The notes beneath the pieces were generated by a model. That model made no database searches, was not told the DNA's origin, and saw only the letters and a program-made list of their open reading frames with translations. Shown here piece by piece: positions 7,678 through 14,871 of a stretch of DNA of 28,783 nucleotides. The stretch's first letter is position 1, and each line of letters begins with the position of its first letter. The stretch covers positions 1 through 28,783 of the forward strand of contig CAYMOJ010000023.1 in the NCBI GenBank assembly GCA_964392175.1, given 5' to 3'. Both the position numbers and the translations under genes were made by a program. The stretch comes from Firm-04 sp964392175 (lineage in GTDB: Bacteria; Bacillota; Clostridia; Oscillospirales; Ruminococcaceae).

Positions 7678-8601
7678 TTATTTGTCGAACAGACCAAAGC
7701 TATGTATGAGTCCCTCGCGGTTGCGCCAATCCTCTTTGATTTTGACCCATGTTTGCAAATTCACCTGAATGCGGAAGAAATCTTCCAGCTCCTTGCGCGC
7801 CGCCGAGGAAATTTTCTTGATCATTGCGCCATTTTTGCCAATGATAATGCGTTTGTGGGATTCTTTCTCGCAGTAAACCGTGCAGGAAATGTCAAGAATA
7901 TCCTTGTCTTCGCGTTCCGAGAATTGTTCTGTTACGACAGCGATACCGTGGGGCACCTCATCCTGCAAGCGACAAAGCATCTGCTCACGGATCAGTTCTG
8001 CTGCCAGTACGCGTTCCGGCTGATCGGTCATCATATCTTCGGGGAAGTAATGAGGGCCGGGTTTGGCAAGCTTCATCAGCTCATCGATTAGTAGATCGAT
8101 ACCATCGTCACGCATCACGCTAATGGGTATTATGGTCTGCGGATTCCATCTACGCTGCACCTCTGCAAGCATTGGTGCAAGCTTGGTCATATCGGTCAGT
8201 AGATCAATTTTATTATAAAGGAACAGTACCGTTGCCTTTTGCGCAGAAAGCTTGTCTAGCATAGCGCATTCGGGTTCGCCGAGGGGTCTGGTACAATCCG
8301 CCATAAAAATGACACAGTCAATATCAGAAACCGCATCTCTTGCTGCTTGCATCATATGGTCACCCAAACGAGTTTGCGCCCTGTGCAAACCGGGTGTATC
8401 TGTAAATACAAGCTGTGTTTCATTGCGGTTGACAATGCCTGTAATGCGGGTTCGCGTTGTTTGCGGTTTGGGGCTTACCGAAGCGATTTTTTCGCCGACC
8501 AAGCGGTTGAGCAGGGAGGATTTACCGGCATTGGTTCTGCCGGCGATGGCAGCAAAGAGAATCTTTGAATTTTGCTGCTGTTGGTTGTATGTATTTGCCA
8601 T
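7678..8601 (-). CDS. era: GTPase Era
   Basis: Essential GTPase that binds the 3' end of 16S rRNA and assists 30S subunit assembly. The 307-residue protein has G1 GRTNAGKS (21-28), G3 DTPG (about 68), G4 NKID (about 130), and a C-terminal KH RNA-binding domain with IIGKNGAMIKKI. The N-terminus carries a short Gln-rich stretch before the G domain. Its ATG overlaps the ybeY stop as TGATG, so the two are translationally coupled; both products act on 16S rRNA 3'-end maturation. The next gene, yqzL-like, begins 77 nt downstream. Confidence 0.97.
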   Translation of the reverse strand: MANTYNQQQQNSKILFAAIAGRTNAGKSSLLNRLVGEKIASVSPKPQTTRTRITGIVNRNETQLVFTDTPGLHRAQTRLGDHMMQAARDAVSDIDCVIFMADCTRPLGEPECAMLDKLSAQKATVLFLYNKIDLLTDMTKLAPMLAEVQRRWNPQTIIPISVMRDDGIDLLIDELMKLAKPGPHYFPEDMMTDQPERVLAAELIREQMLCRLQDEVPHGIAVVTEQFSEREDKDILDISCTVYCEKESHKRIIIGKNGAMIKKISSAARKELEDFFRIQVNLQTWVKIKEDWRNREGLIHSFGLFDK

Positions 8602-9110
8602 CAGTCTTTATCTCCGGGTGCGACATAACTGGTATCTCTTGCGTAGCCGAGCTTCTCCAGCACAGATTCTTCCTTTTCGCGCATCAGCCGCTGCTCTAAC
8701 GGAGATTTTTCGTGATCATAGCCCAACAGATGCAGCATGGAATGCACCGTCAGAAATGCCACCTCGCGCTCCAACTGGTGACCGTACATATTGGCTTGCT
8801 TCACTGCCATTTCCATGGAGATGACGATGTCGCCCAGAACGACAAAGCCGGTTTCAGGGTTGATCTCTACCTTGTCGCCCTCGCTTTGCGGGAATGACAG
8901 TACATCGGTGACGGAATCCTTGTTGCGGCAAGTGCGGTTCAGCGCGCGAATTTCGCTGTTGCTGACAAAAGAAACACTGATTTCCGTATCCCTGTTGAAT
9001 CCCTCGGTAGTGAGTACTGCCTGACAGCAGCGGCGAATGAGCAAACGCACACCCACCGGGATCTTTACCTGATTCTGATCGTCCTTGATATAAACCTTTA
9101 ACTTAGCCAT
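8601..9110 (-). CDS. ybeY: Endoribonuclease YbeY
   Basis: Metal-dependent single-strand endoribonuclease for 16S rRNA 3'-end maturation and ribosome quality control. The 169-residue protein has the signature HSMLHLLGYDHE, with the three metal-binding histidines at 123, 127 and 133. The ATG at 9110 has a GAAAGGAAG site about 8 nt upstream and overlaps the phoH end by 8 nt (ATGGCTAA contains both the start and the phoH stop). The era start overlaps its stop. The conserved block phoH-ybeY-era fits a role in ribosome assembly. Confidence 0.96.
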   Translation of the reverse strand: MAKLKVYIKDDQNQVKIPVGVRLLIRRCCQAVLTTEGFNRDTEISVSFVSNSEIRALNRTCRNKDSVTDVLSFPQSEGDKVEINPETGFVVLGDIVISMEMAVKQANMYGHQLEREVAFLTVHSMLHLLGYDHEKSPLEQRLMREKEESVLEKLGYARDTSYVAPGDKD

Positions 9111-10089
9111 TTTTTGATTTCTTCCTTTCTTTGAATACTTGATGATCGTAATTCGCATATGCGGTAATGATATCCTGTACCAGGTGATGACGCACAACAT
9201 CCTTCTCTGAGAAGTGATGAATGGAGATGTCGTCAACGCTTTTCAGGACTTTCATTGCCTCAATCAGCCCTGAACGTCGGGGGTCGGGCAGATCAATCTG
9301 TGTGATATCACCGGTAATGACCATTTTGCTGCCGGTACCTAATCGCGTCAGAAACATCTTAATTTGTTCTGAGGTGGTGTTCTGTGCCTCATCCAAAATG
9401 ATAAAGGCGTTCTCCAATGTGCGGCCACGCATATAGGCAAGCGGCGCGATCTCGATGATATTTTTTTCGAGGTCTCGCTGTACATTTTCAGCCCCAAGCA
9501 TATCGTAAAGTGCGTCATACAGTGGTCGCAGATAGGGGTCTACCTTGTCCTGTAAATCGCCGGGTAAAAAGCCGAGTTTTTCACCTGCTTCCACAGCAGG
9601 GCGGGTGAGTATGATACGGCTGATCTGATGTGCTTTCAGTGCCTTCACTGCCATAGCCACTGCAAGATATGTTTTACCGGTGCCGGCAGGGCCGATGCCC
9701 AGCACAATGGTATTCTTGGTGATTGCATCAAGATACGCCTTTTGTCCAACCGTTCGTGGACGAATTGGTTTACCGGATACTGTTACGCTAACAGCGTCCT
9801 CGGTCAGCTTTCGAAGTTCTTCGGCAGCGCCATCCGTAACCATGGAGACCACATAGCGCACGGTCTGTTCATTCAGTGTTCCATTGCTGCGTGCAGATGC
9901 AATCAGAGTCTCCATCACACGGGCAGCCTGTGTGACACCCGGTTCTTCGCCACTGATTTTGATTACTGCGCCACGATTGATGACGATGACCTGAAATTGC
10001 CGCTGTATCATATTGATGTGCGAATCATAGCTGCCGAATACCGTAGCGATCAGTTCATTGCTGTCAGCATAGATGATTTTTTCTGCCAT
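9103..10089 (-). CDS. phoH: PhoH-like ATPase
   Basis: Cytoplasmic P-loop ATPase of the PhoH family, commonly found next to ybeY and proposed to act in RNA metabolism; the exact activity is not settled. The 328-residue protein has an N-terminal KH-like/accessory part (about 1-100), Walker A GPAGTGKT (133-140), and Walker B FIILDEAQN (about 223), followed by TGDITQIDLP. The ATG at 10089 is preceded by AAGGAAAG at 12 nt, a longer spacing than usual, and that site lies in a small hairpin described separately. It is the first gene of the operon running to nadE, with its own promoter in the gap after yqfD. Confidence 0.95.
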   Translation of the reverse strand: MAEKIIYADSNELIATVFGSYDSHINMIQRQFQVIVINRGAVIKISGEEPGVTQAARVMETLIASARSNGTLNEQTVRYVVSMVTDGAAEELRKLTEDAVSVTVSGKPIRPRTVGQKAYLDAITKNTIVLGIGPAGTGKTYLAVAMAVKALKAHQISRIILTRPAVEAGEKLGFLPGDLQDKVDPYLRPLYDALYDMLGAENVQRDLEKNIIEIAPLAYMRGRTLENAFIILDEAQNTTSEQIKMFLTRLGTGSKMVITGDITQIDLPDPRRSGLIEAMKVLKSVDDISIHHFSEKDVVRHHLVQDIITAYANYDHQVFKERKKSKNG

Positions 10090-10169
10090 CAGATTTTTGT
10101 GCTTTCCTTCAGAAAGCAGACTCCTTTCATGCCGTATCGGCGATACGACAAAAATCTATCTTCATTATA
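10090..10169 (-). promoter_or_regulatory. phoH promoter and structured leader
   Basis: On the minus strand, a -10 box TATAAT (10169-10164) with extended TGG and no convincing -35 forms an extended -10 promoter; the start would be near 10157. The leader contains a perfect hairpin, CGTATC-GCC-GATACG (10147-10133). Next comes a 13-codon open frame starting ATGAAAGGAG (10130), whose TGA overlaps the phoH ATG. A second hairpin, TGCTTTC-TGAAG-GAAAGCA (10118-10100), covers the phoH ribosome binding site. Confidence 0.6.
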
Positions 10170-10197
10170 CCATACTCCGCCCCAAAAAGAAATAGTT

Positions 10198-11361
10198 TTA
10201 TTGCATTTTCACAAAAATTTCGCTTGTTTTTCCGATAACGCCCTCGAAAATATAGTTGATTTTCAGCGATATACCCAAATCATCGACCGTTTTGATGTAG
10301 TCTTTGCTGAGAATCGTATCCGCTTCGTGAAAGTTCTTCTCAAAGCGCAATGCCGCTTCGTCCTGCATCATTGCAATTTCCTCTGCGGAATAGACGACAA
10401 TTGTCGTTTCCTGCATAGTATAATTACATCGTATGCGGCAAAATGGCAGCGTGTGATTCCATAGAAGCAAGGGATACGGTTCCTCTGTGTAAATATAGGT
10501 GCCATTCGGTTCTTCAAATCCAACTGTCAGTGGGAAACGCTTGCCAAAGCATTCCAGATATTCTGCCGTGTAGGTTTTTCCCTTTACTGTTGTTTCTACG
10601 CAAAACGGTTGATACAGCGTGAATGTTTCCTGATAGATTCCTCGGATTTCGCCATCTGCGTGTTTCAATCTTGTGATGCCTCGTACATCTTCCGTGACAC
10701 CGCTGATGAGAATATCTCCCTCTTTTACTGCATCACCGATGCAGACTGTGGCTGTTCCGTTGTAAACATTCATATCGGTAATTTGTGCGCCGACGGTTGC
10801 AATGTAGTTGGTGGGGATGCGATCGTTGTACAGTGACGGAGCTTTGGTTTCTTCCTCTAGCTCCACTACAAGTCTTCCCCCCGTGTGGCGTAGAGAGATC
10901 CATTCAATATCGGAAATCTTCAGCCTTAGCAATTGCTCAGCCAGTGAAAAATCAATATCCGTGTATTCTGCGCCACGGTAAATGCCGATCTCTTCCATGA
11001 CCGACAGCAGATGTGTATCGGATATGCGTTCATTGCCATAGATTTCAATGCTACGTACCGTGCGATTGCTCCACCAGAAAAAAGCAATCGCCGGCAACAG
11101 CCCCAGCAACAGTCCATATCGCAAACGCATCGGACGCAACCATACGCGCCAGCCTTTTTCCGCAGTGATCTGTACTATGACATCATGCTCAGCGGCAATG
11201 ACAAAGAATTGTTTGCGATGTACGGGGTGTATCATGCCATGATATACTCCATTGCTGACCACCTGCTGCATACAAGGGATTCCCTTTTTGCGCAGCGCAT
11301 CGCGAAAGGAGATGATGTTTGCGCCCGTTGCTTCAAATCGAATATAAGACCATCGCTTCAT
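10198..11361 (-). CDS. yqfD: Sporulation protein YqfD
   Basis: Membrane-anchored mother-cell sporulation protein needed for later stages of spore development in Bacillus; biochemical role not established. The 387-residue protein has a cytoplasmic N-terminal part, a membrane segment around residues 83-97 (YGLLLGLLPAIAFFWW) and a large extracytoplasmic domain with the family pattern IEIYGNERIS, followed by a C-terminal region rich in beta-type sequence. Its ATG overlaps the yqfC stop (ATGA), so the two are coupled. Transcription is expected from the sigma-E-like promoter upstream of yqfC. No terminator is seen after it, so readthrough into phoH is possible. Confidence 0.93.
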   Translation of the reverse strand: MKRWSYIRFEATGANIISFRDALRKKGIPCMQQVVSNGVYHGMIHPVHRKQFFVIAAEHDVIVQITAEKGWRVWLRPMRLRYGLLLGLLPAIAFFWWSNRTVRSIEIYGNERISDTHLLSVMEEIGIYRGAEYTDIDFSLAEQLLRLKISDIEWISLRHTGGRLVVELEEETKAPSLYNDRIPTNYIATVGAQITDMNVYNGTATVCIGDAVKEGDILISGVTEDVRGITRLKHADGEIRGIYQETFTLYQPFCVETTVKGKTYTAEYLECFGKRFPLTVGFEEPNGTYIYTEEPYPLLLWNHTLPFCRIRCNYTMQETTIVVYSAEEIAMMQDEAALRFEKNFHEADTILSKDYIKTVDDLGISLKINYIFEGVIGKTSEIFVKMQ

Positions 11362-11594
11362 TGTAAACCACCGTCAAATTCAATACTTGCAATGGTGCCC
11401 TCGATGTGTAGTCCCTCTACACCAAAGTCGGTTGCGGTCAGATGTTGTCCCCATACCGATATGTTGTGTTTTGCCGTCTGAAGCTGAACCAGCATATCGC
11501 TGCATTCCAGTAAACGTTTGCATGGTGTAAAGAAAATGTCGGTGTTACCGATGATCTGAATATGATCGTGCGGAAACAGTAGATTTGCTCCCAT
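11358..11594 (-). CDS. yqfC: YabP/YqfC-family sporulation protein
   Basis: A 78-residue protein of the YabP/YqfC family, which in Bacillus is made in the mother cell. The core runs IQIIGNTDIFFTPCKRLLEC and later LHIEGTIASIEF, the family beginning and end. It is about 15 residues shorter at the N-terminus than the Bacillus protein, which has a basic leader absent here. The ATG at 11594 has AGGAGG only 5 nt upstream, so the short form is convincing. It heads the yqfC-yqfD operon and is transcribed divergently from the YlbJ-like gene. Confidence 0.88.
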   Translation of the reverse strand: MGANLLFPHDHIQIIGNTDIFFTPCKRLLECSDMLVQLQTAKHNISVWGQHLTATDFGVEGLHIEGTIASIEFDGGLQ

Positions 11595-11633
11595 AATATC
11601 CTCCTATGCGTGATCAGTGATGTGTCTTTCTAC

Positions 11634-11662
11634 AATTTATGGTGCAGGTTCTGAAACTATGC
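11634..11662 (-). promoter_or_regulatory. Sigma-E-type promoter of yqfC-yqfD
   Basis: On the minus strand: -35 GCATAGT (11662-11656), a 14-nt spacer, -10 CATAAATT (11641-11634). The sigma-E consensus is (G/T)(A/C)ATATT, 13-15 nt, CATACANT; the -35 matches at six of seven positions and the spacer is ideal. No sigma-A promoter is evident for this operon. Confidence 0.65.
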
Positions 11663-11707
11663 AGTGTGTGCATACATTCTTATCACGAAAGGAGAGGAGG
11701 GCGCGTC

Positions 11708-12787
11708 ATGTTTGCGACTGTACATCCGTGTAAGCTTGGCATTTTGTTGCCTGTCTGCCTTGCGCTGTTGGTGTTGCTTGCTACCGATTCTGCGGAGCTT
11801 GCTGTGATCCTGTATCAACGTCTTGCGTACTGTCTGCAACATTTGATTCCATCTCTCTATGCAGGGATGCTCGTCAGCCAATGGATGGCGTCAATGGGTG
11901 GGATTCATCTGCTGCAACGTGTGCTTTCACGCTTTGGCATGAATGGTGCATTGTTTGGCGTGTATTTTCTCAGTCAGATCGCCGGCTACCCCATCGGTAC
12001 ATTGCTGCTGCACAAAATGGTTTCCGATGGTCAGCTTTCAGTTATAGATGCCAGACGATATGCAACAGTCTGTTTTGGTGCGGGGCCTTCCTTTCCGGTT
12101 GGACTTGCGGGCGCACAGTTGCTAAACAGTCCAAAAGCGGGATGGCTTTTGTTTCTCTGTTGCCTGCTTGCGAATGCTGTTGTTGCTGCGGTGATGCTTC
12201 GCAGGGCATGGCAAACACCGATGGAAAGCAATGAAGTACCCCAGCAAACGGTTATTACTGCGCTCGTAAGCTCTGCACAACATACATTGGAAGGCTTGCT
12301 GCGGATCACGGCGACAGTGCTGTTGTTTGGTGTGATCTGTTTTGTGTGCGATGTGGTTGGTGTTACACATCTGCTGCAAACCGTGGGAGTCAGCATCGGC
12401 ATTGCTCCGAATATTACCAAAGCCATATTGTATACCCTTTGCGATATTACAAATCTTGCAGAGCTATGTGATGCAGGAATACCTTATCAAGCATTATTGC
12501 CGTTGCTTGCGGCCTGCTTTACCTTTGGCGGAATCTGTGTGCATTGCCAGTGTTTATCTCTCGGTGAAGGGTCTGTGTCGTTTTGCAGATTATTGTGCGT
12601 CCGTGCCATTGCAGCGATCATAGCCGCCTTGATCTGCTGTCTGTTGTTGCCGGTTTTCCCTGATCCTGTCGATGTGGATGTTTTTTACAATCAGCTTGTC
12701 ATGTCGAAAACGGGTTCTTTCTTGCCGGCCTTTTTGATATTTTGCACTGGATTTCCCTTATTTGCAAAAAAAGACTGGACAAATTGA
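11708..12787 (+). CDS. ylbJ: YlbJ-like membrane protein (nucleoside-recognition/Gate domain)
   Basis: A 359-residue polytopic membrane protein. The sequence contains the Gate-domain hallmark seen in YlbJ and related sporulation proteins: a helix with PSLYAGMLVSQW, then SQIAGYPIGTLLLHKM and a CFGAGPSFPVGLAG segment. YlbJ of Bacillus is a sigma-E-controlled integral membrane protein required for sporulation; the transported or sensed molecule is unknown. The ATG at 11708 has a strong GGAGAGGAGG site upstream; an in-frame ATG at 11639 lacks one. A CATACATT box (11671-11678) resembles a sigma-E -10 but I see no matching -35. It diverges from yqfCD and its 3' end contains the promoter of the next gene. 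Orthology to YlbJ rather than another Gate protein is probable, not certain. Confidence 0.75.
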   Translation: MFATVHPCKLGILLPVCLALLVLLATDSAELAVILYQRLAYCLQHLIPSLYAGMLVSQWMASMGGIHLLQRVLSRFGMNGALFGVYFLSQIAGYPIGTLLLHKMVSDGQLSVIDARRYATVCFGAGPSFPVGLAGAQLLNSPKAGWLLFLCCLLANAVVAAVMLRRAWQTPMESNEVPQQTVITALVSSAQHTLEGLLRITATVLLFGVICFVCDVVGVTHLLQTVGVSIGIAPNITKAILYTLCDITNLAELCDAGIPYQALLPLLAACFTFGGICVHCQCLSLGEGSVSFCRLLCVRAIAAIIAALICCLLLPVFPDPVDVDVFYNQLVMSKTGSFLPAFLIFCTGFPLFAKKDWTN

Positions 12788-12804
12788 AGAAAATATGCTA
12801 TAAT
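12776..12804 (+). promoter_or_regulatory. Strong promoter of the Cys4 Ala-repeat gene
   Basis: TGGACA (12776-12781), a 17-nt spacer and TATAAT (12799-12804) with extended TGC. It overlaps the end of the YlbJ-like coding sequence. The match to consensus suggests high constitutive expression. Confidence 0.82.
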
Positions 12805-12836
12805 GAACTCAAATCTTTGATGCTGAGGTGACCGTA

Positions 12837-13382
12837 ATGGGTTTGTTTGACGTGTTTTCCAAAGGAGGAAAATATTTCGGTAAGTCGATTGAGCCACGCT
12901 GTGAGTATTGTGAATTTGGTAAGCGTGCCAAGGATGGCGACATGGTGCTTTGCTCCAAGAAAGGTCTGGTCAACGGTTCTGACCACTGCCCGAAGTTCAC
13001 CTATTCACCTCTGAAGCGTATTCCCGTGAAGCAGATGGAAAAGGTCGGCTTCTTGGAGGGCGACTACGACGAAAAGAATTTTGATGACGAGGAATCTGAC
13101 ACCGAAAAGGATTCTAAGACAAATGGGAAAAAGCAAGCGCCAAAGGCAAAATCAAATGGGGCTGCACCTGCCGCAGTGCCTACATCTGCACCTGCAAAGG
13201 CTGCTGCCGATGATCTGGCAGCACTTGCCGCTGCTGCCGATGCCATCCCCGCAGCAGACGATCTTGCCGCATTGGCTGCCGCTGCGGATGCAGCACCTGC
13301 CGTGGATGACCTGGCAGCACTTGCCGCTGCCGCAGATGCTAAGGAAGAAACAACGGATACATCCGCACTTTCTGCCATGTAA
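12837..13382 (+). CDS. Conserved Cys4 protein with Ala/Asp tandem-repeat tail, unknown function
   Basis: A 181-residue soluble protein. Residues 1-62 form a compact conserved-looking domain with four cysteines (C22, C25, C39, C51; CEYC...LCSKKG...HCPKF) and a basic end, SPLKRIP, suggestive of a small zinc-binding module. I believe similar N-terminal domains occur in other Clostridia, from memory only. Residues 75-110 are acidic, then Lys-rich. Residues 124-171 are three 16-residue repeats of the form DDLAALAAAADA followed by x-P-A-x. There is no signal peptide. The ATG at 12837 has GAGG 8 nt upstream. It has its own strong promoter and terminator, so it is a monocistronic, probably abundant protein. 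Function not known. Confidence 0.8.
   Translation: MGLFDVFSKGGKYFGKSIEPRCEYCEFGKRAKDGDMVLCSKKGLVNGSDHCPKFTYSPLKRIPVKQMEKVGFLEGDYDEKNFDDEESDTEKDSKTNGKKQAPKAKSNGAAPAAVPTSAPAKAAADDLAALAAAADAIPAADDLAALAAAADAAPAVDDLAALAAAADAKEETTDTSALSAM
13206..13349 (+). repeat. Three 48-bp in-frame tandem repeats
   Basis: Units at 13206-13253, 13254-13301 and 13302-13349 encode near-identical 16-residue Ala/Asp/Leu blocks. Copies 1 and 3 are closer to each other in DNA than to copy 2, and many differences are synonymous, so the protein pattern appears to be maintained. Confidence 0.9.
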
Positions 13383-13400
13383 GCATCGTCCCAGAAGCAT

Positions 13401-13436
13401 AAAGAACCCGTATCGGCTGTCCGGTACGGGTTCTTT
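13401..13436. terminator. Bidirectional terminator
   Basis: A long stem AAAGAACCCGTA...TACGGGTTCTTT with a CTGT loop and one G-T pair. It lies between the convergent Cys4 gene and RING membrane gene; the stem's own A/T ends supply the U-tract for both strands. Confidence 0.88.
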
Positions 13437-13446
13437 ATTGCTGTGG

Positions 13447-14322
13447 TTATAGCAAAAACAGTGCCAATGAGAACGTGAATGTCAGCGCGAGCTGAATCAC
13501 TGCCGCCAGGACAATGTTACCGACGCTTGTGCCGCCTGCCTCAGTCAGATTCCCATACAGCTGTTCCGGCACCTTCGTTTCTTTTTTGACGTTCTTGATC
13601 TTTTTCAGCGCGAAACGGTAGTAGAAATAATTGCCGAATAAGCAGCAGATCATCGAAAAGGCAAGATCCGCAATGCTTGTAACATTTACGATCATATTGA
13701 AAAGCGTGGATTGTGTGTTGAGCCAATCAAAAGTGATACCCATCTGCTCGGAAAGCACCAGTAGAGAGGATGGCACGGCAATCACAAATCGTAACAGAAT
13801 GGAAAGAAGCGTCATTGCCCACATTTTGCGATTGGCAAAGTAAAACTGCGGAAAGAATAGACAGGTCAGATTGAACGAAAGCTTTTTGCCGGTGATCTTC
13901 ATCATGCGAAAGAGTGGCAGATAGTAAAAGCGATTCGTTGCAACGAATGAAGTCATTTCCTTGACAGTTACATCGCCCATTTGTTCGTTGGGATCCAGCC
14001 CCAGGCAAGGGTCATTGTTCATGCGGAATCCATCGTATATCGGGGCGTTGGAAACATCGGTCATGCCGTCGCGAGCACGTTGTGCAGCCTGCTGCTCCAT
14101 TTCAGCTTGATGTGCCGCTTTCTTTTCTGCCTCTTGCTGCTGATGCTTTTCAATTTGCCAACTGCCACCACTTTGGTGCAGCGCGTCATTGATGCAGTGC
14201 CCCACAGTGTGGTAGCAGTCGCGATGATACGGCGTGCCACATTCAGGGCATACTACAACATCATCTTGTTCCGTGAATACCTGGTTGCAGACAATACAGG
14301 TTTGCCCACTGTAATCAATCAT
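13447..14322 (-). CDS. Membrane protein with N-terminal prokaryotic RING finger
   Basis: A 291-residue protein. The N-terminus has a RING-type zinc finger pattern: C9-x2-C12, C25-x2-C28, H33-x2-C36, C43 (CIVCNQVF, VVVCPECGTPYHRDCY). A Gln/Glu/Ala-rich likely coiled-coil follows (about 57-90). The C-terminal part has about four hydrophobic segments separated by FPQFYFANRKMW-type sequence, like DUF2628-type membrane proteins. Prokaryotic RING plus membrane-domain proteins are known in Clostridia but have no assigned function; ubiquitin-ligase activity should not be assumed. The ATG at 14322 has AAAGGAG 7 nt upstream. It has its own promoter and is transcribed divergently from secG. Confidence 0.85.
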   Translation of the reverse strand: MIDYSGQTCIVCNQVFTEQDDVVVCPECGTPYHRDCYHTVGHCINDALHQSGGSWQIEKHQQQEAEKKAAHQAEMEQQAAQRARDGMTDVSNAPIYDGFRMNNDPCLGLDPNEQMGDVTVKEMTSFVATNRFYYLPLFRMMKITGKKLSFNLTCLFFPQFYFANRKMWAMTLLSILLRFVIAVPSSLLVLSEQMGITFDWLNTQSTLFNMIVNVTSIADLAFSMICCLFGNYFYYRFALKKIKNVKKETKVPEQLYGNLTEAGGTSVGNIVLAAVIQLALTFTFSLALFLL

Positions 14323-14368
14323 TTGCAAGCTCCTTTGATCGATGATCTTTTTTATCGTACCAACGGAT

Positions 14369-14397
14369 ATTGTACCATATTTTTTGAATTTGTACAA
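14369..14397 (-). promoter_or_regulatory. Promoter of the RING membrane protein gene
   Basis: On the minus strand: TTGTAC (14397-14392), a 17-nt spacer and TACAAT (14374-14369) with extended TGG. The start would be near 14362, giving a leader of about 40 nt. Confidence 0.75.
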
Positions 14398-14478
14398 GGG
14401 GCACTTCGTGATTTTTACAAAAACTTCATCTAATATGCATAAAAATAACGCATACCGCAACTTTTTTTGCGAAACCCC

Positions 14479-14507
14479 TTGCAATTTTCGGATAGATATG
14501 CTATACT
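14479..14507 (+). promoter_or_regulatory. Promoter of secG-rnr
   Basis: TTGCAA (14479-14484), a 17-nt spacer and TATACT (14502-14507) with extended TGC. It lies about 80 bp from the divergent RING-gene promoter. Confidence 0.8.
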
Positions 14508-14563
14508 TATGGAGATGTATTACTGGATTTTGTGTCCGTATGGAGTAGAAAGGAACGAAGATT

Positions 14564-14818
14564 ATGAAAATTATTGAGATTATCGGTGGTATCGTGCTCT
14601 TGATCGCTTGTCTGCTGATAGTGATTTTGGGCTTGATGCAGGATCAGAAAACTGACCAGAATATGGCATCTGCCATTACAGGCTCGGCATATGATTCGCA
14701 GTTCAGCAAGAATCAGGGCCGTACGAAGGAAGCGATCCTTAAGAAATGGACACTGTGGCTTGCAATTATTTTCTTTGTTGCAACGCTGGTTGTGACCATT
14801 GTGCCCGTGTATTTCTGA
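14564..14818 (+). CDS. secG: Preprotein translocase subunit SecG
   Basis: Small accessory subunit of the SecYEG protein-export channel in the cytoplasmic membrane. The 84-residue protein has the family layout: an N-terminal membrane helix (about 5-25), a polar Gly/Ser/Gln loop with ITGSAYDSQF, and a second helix (about 62-82). The loop is less Gly-rich than in many homologues. The ATG at 14564 has GAAAGGA about 10 nt upstream. Adjacency to rnr is the standard Firmicute arrangement and supports the call. Confidence 0.92.
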   Translation: MKIIEIIGGIVLLIACLLIVILGLMQDQKTDQNMASAITGSAYDSQFSKNQGRTKEAILKKWTLWLAIIFFVATLVVTIVPVYF

Positions 14819-14871
14819 TGACGCTTGAACGCTCTGTGTTCCGTGAGGATGCAGGGCGTTTTGATTTTACC

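Noticed and set aside
9628..10464. 278-codon + strand frame over phoH and yqfD
   Set aside because: It is antisense to two well-supported genes, has no ribosome site and crosses the phoH promoter region.
13064..13378. Ala/Ser-rich minus-strand frame opposite the tandem repeats
   Set aside because: The repetitive codon pattern of the Cys4 gene keeps the opposite frame open; no start signals.
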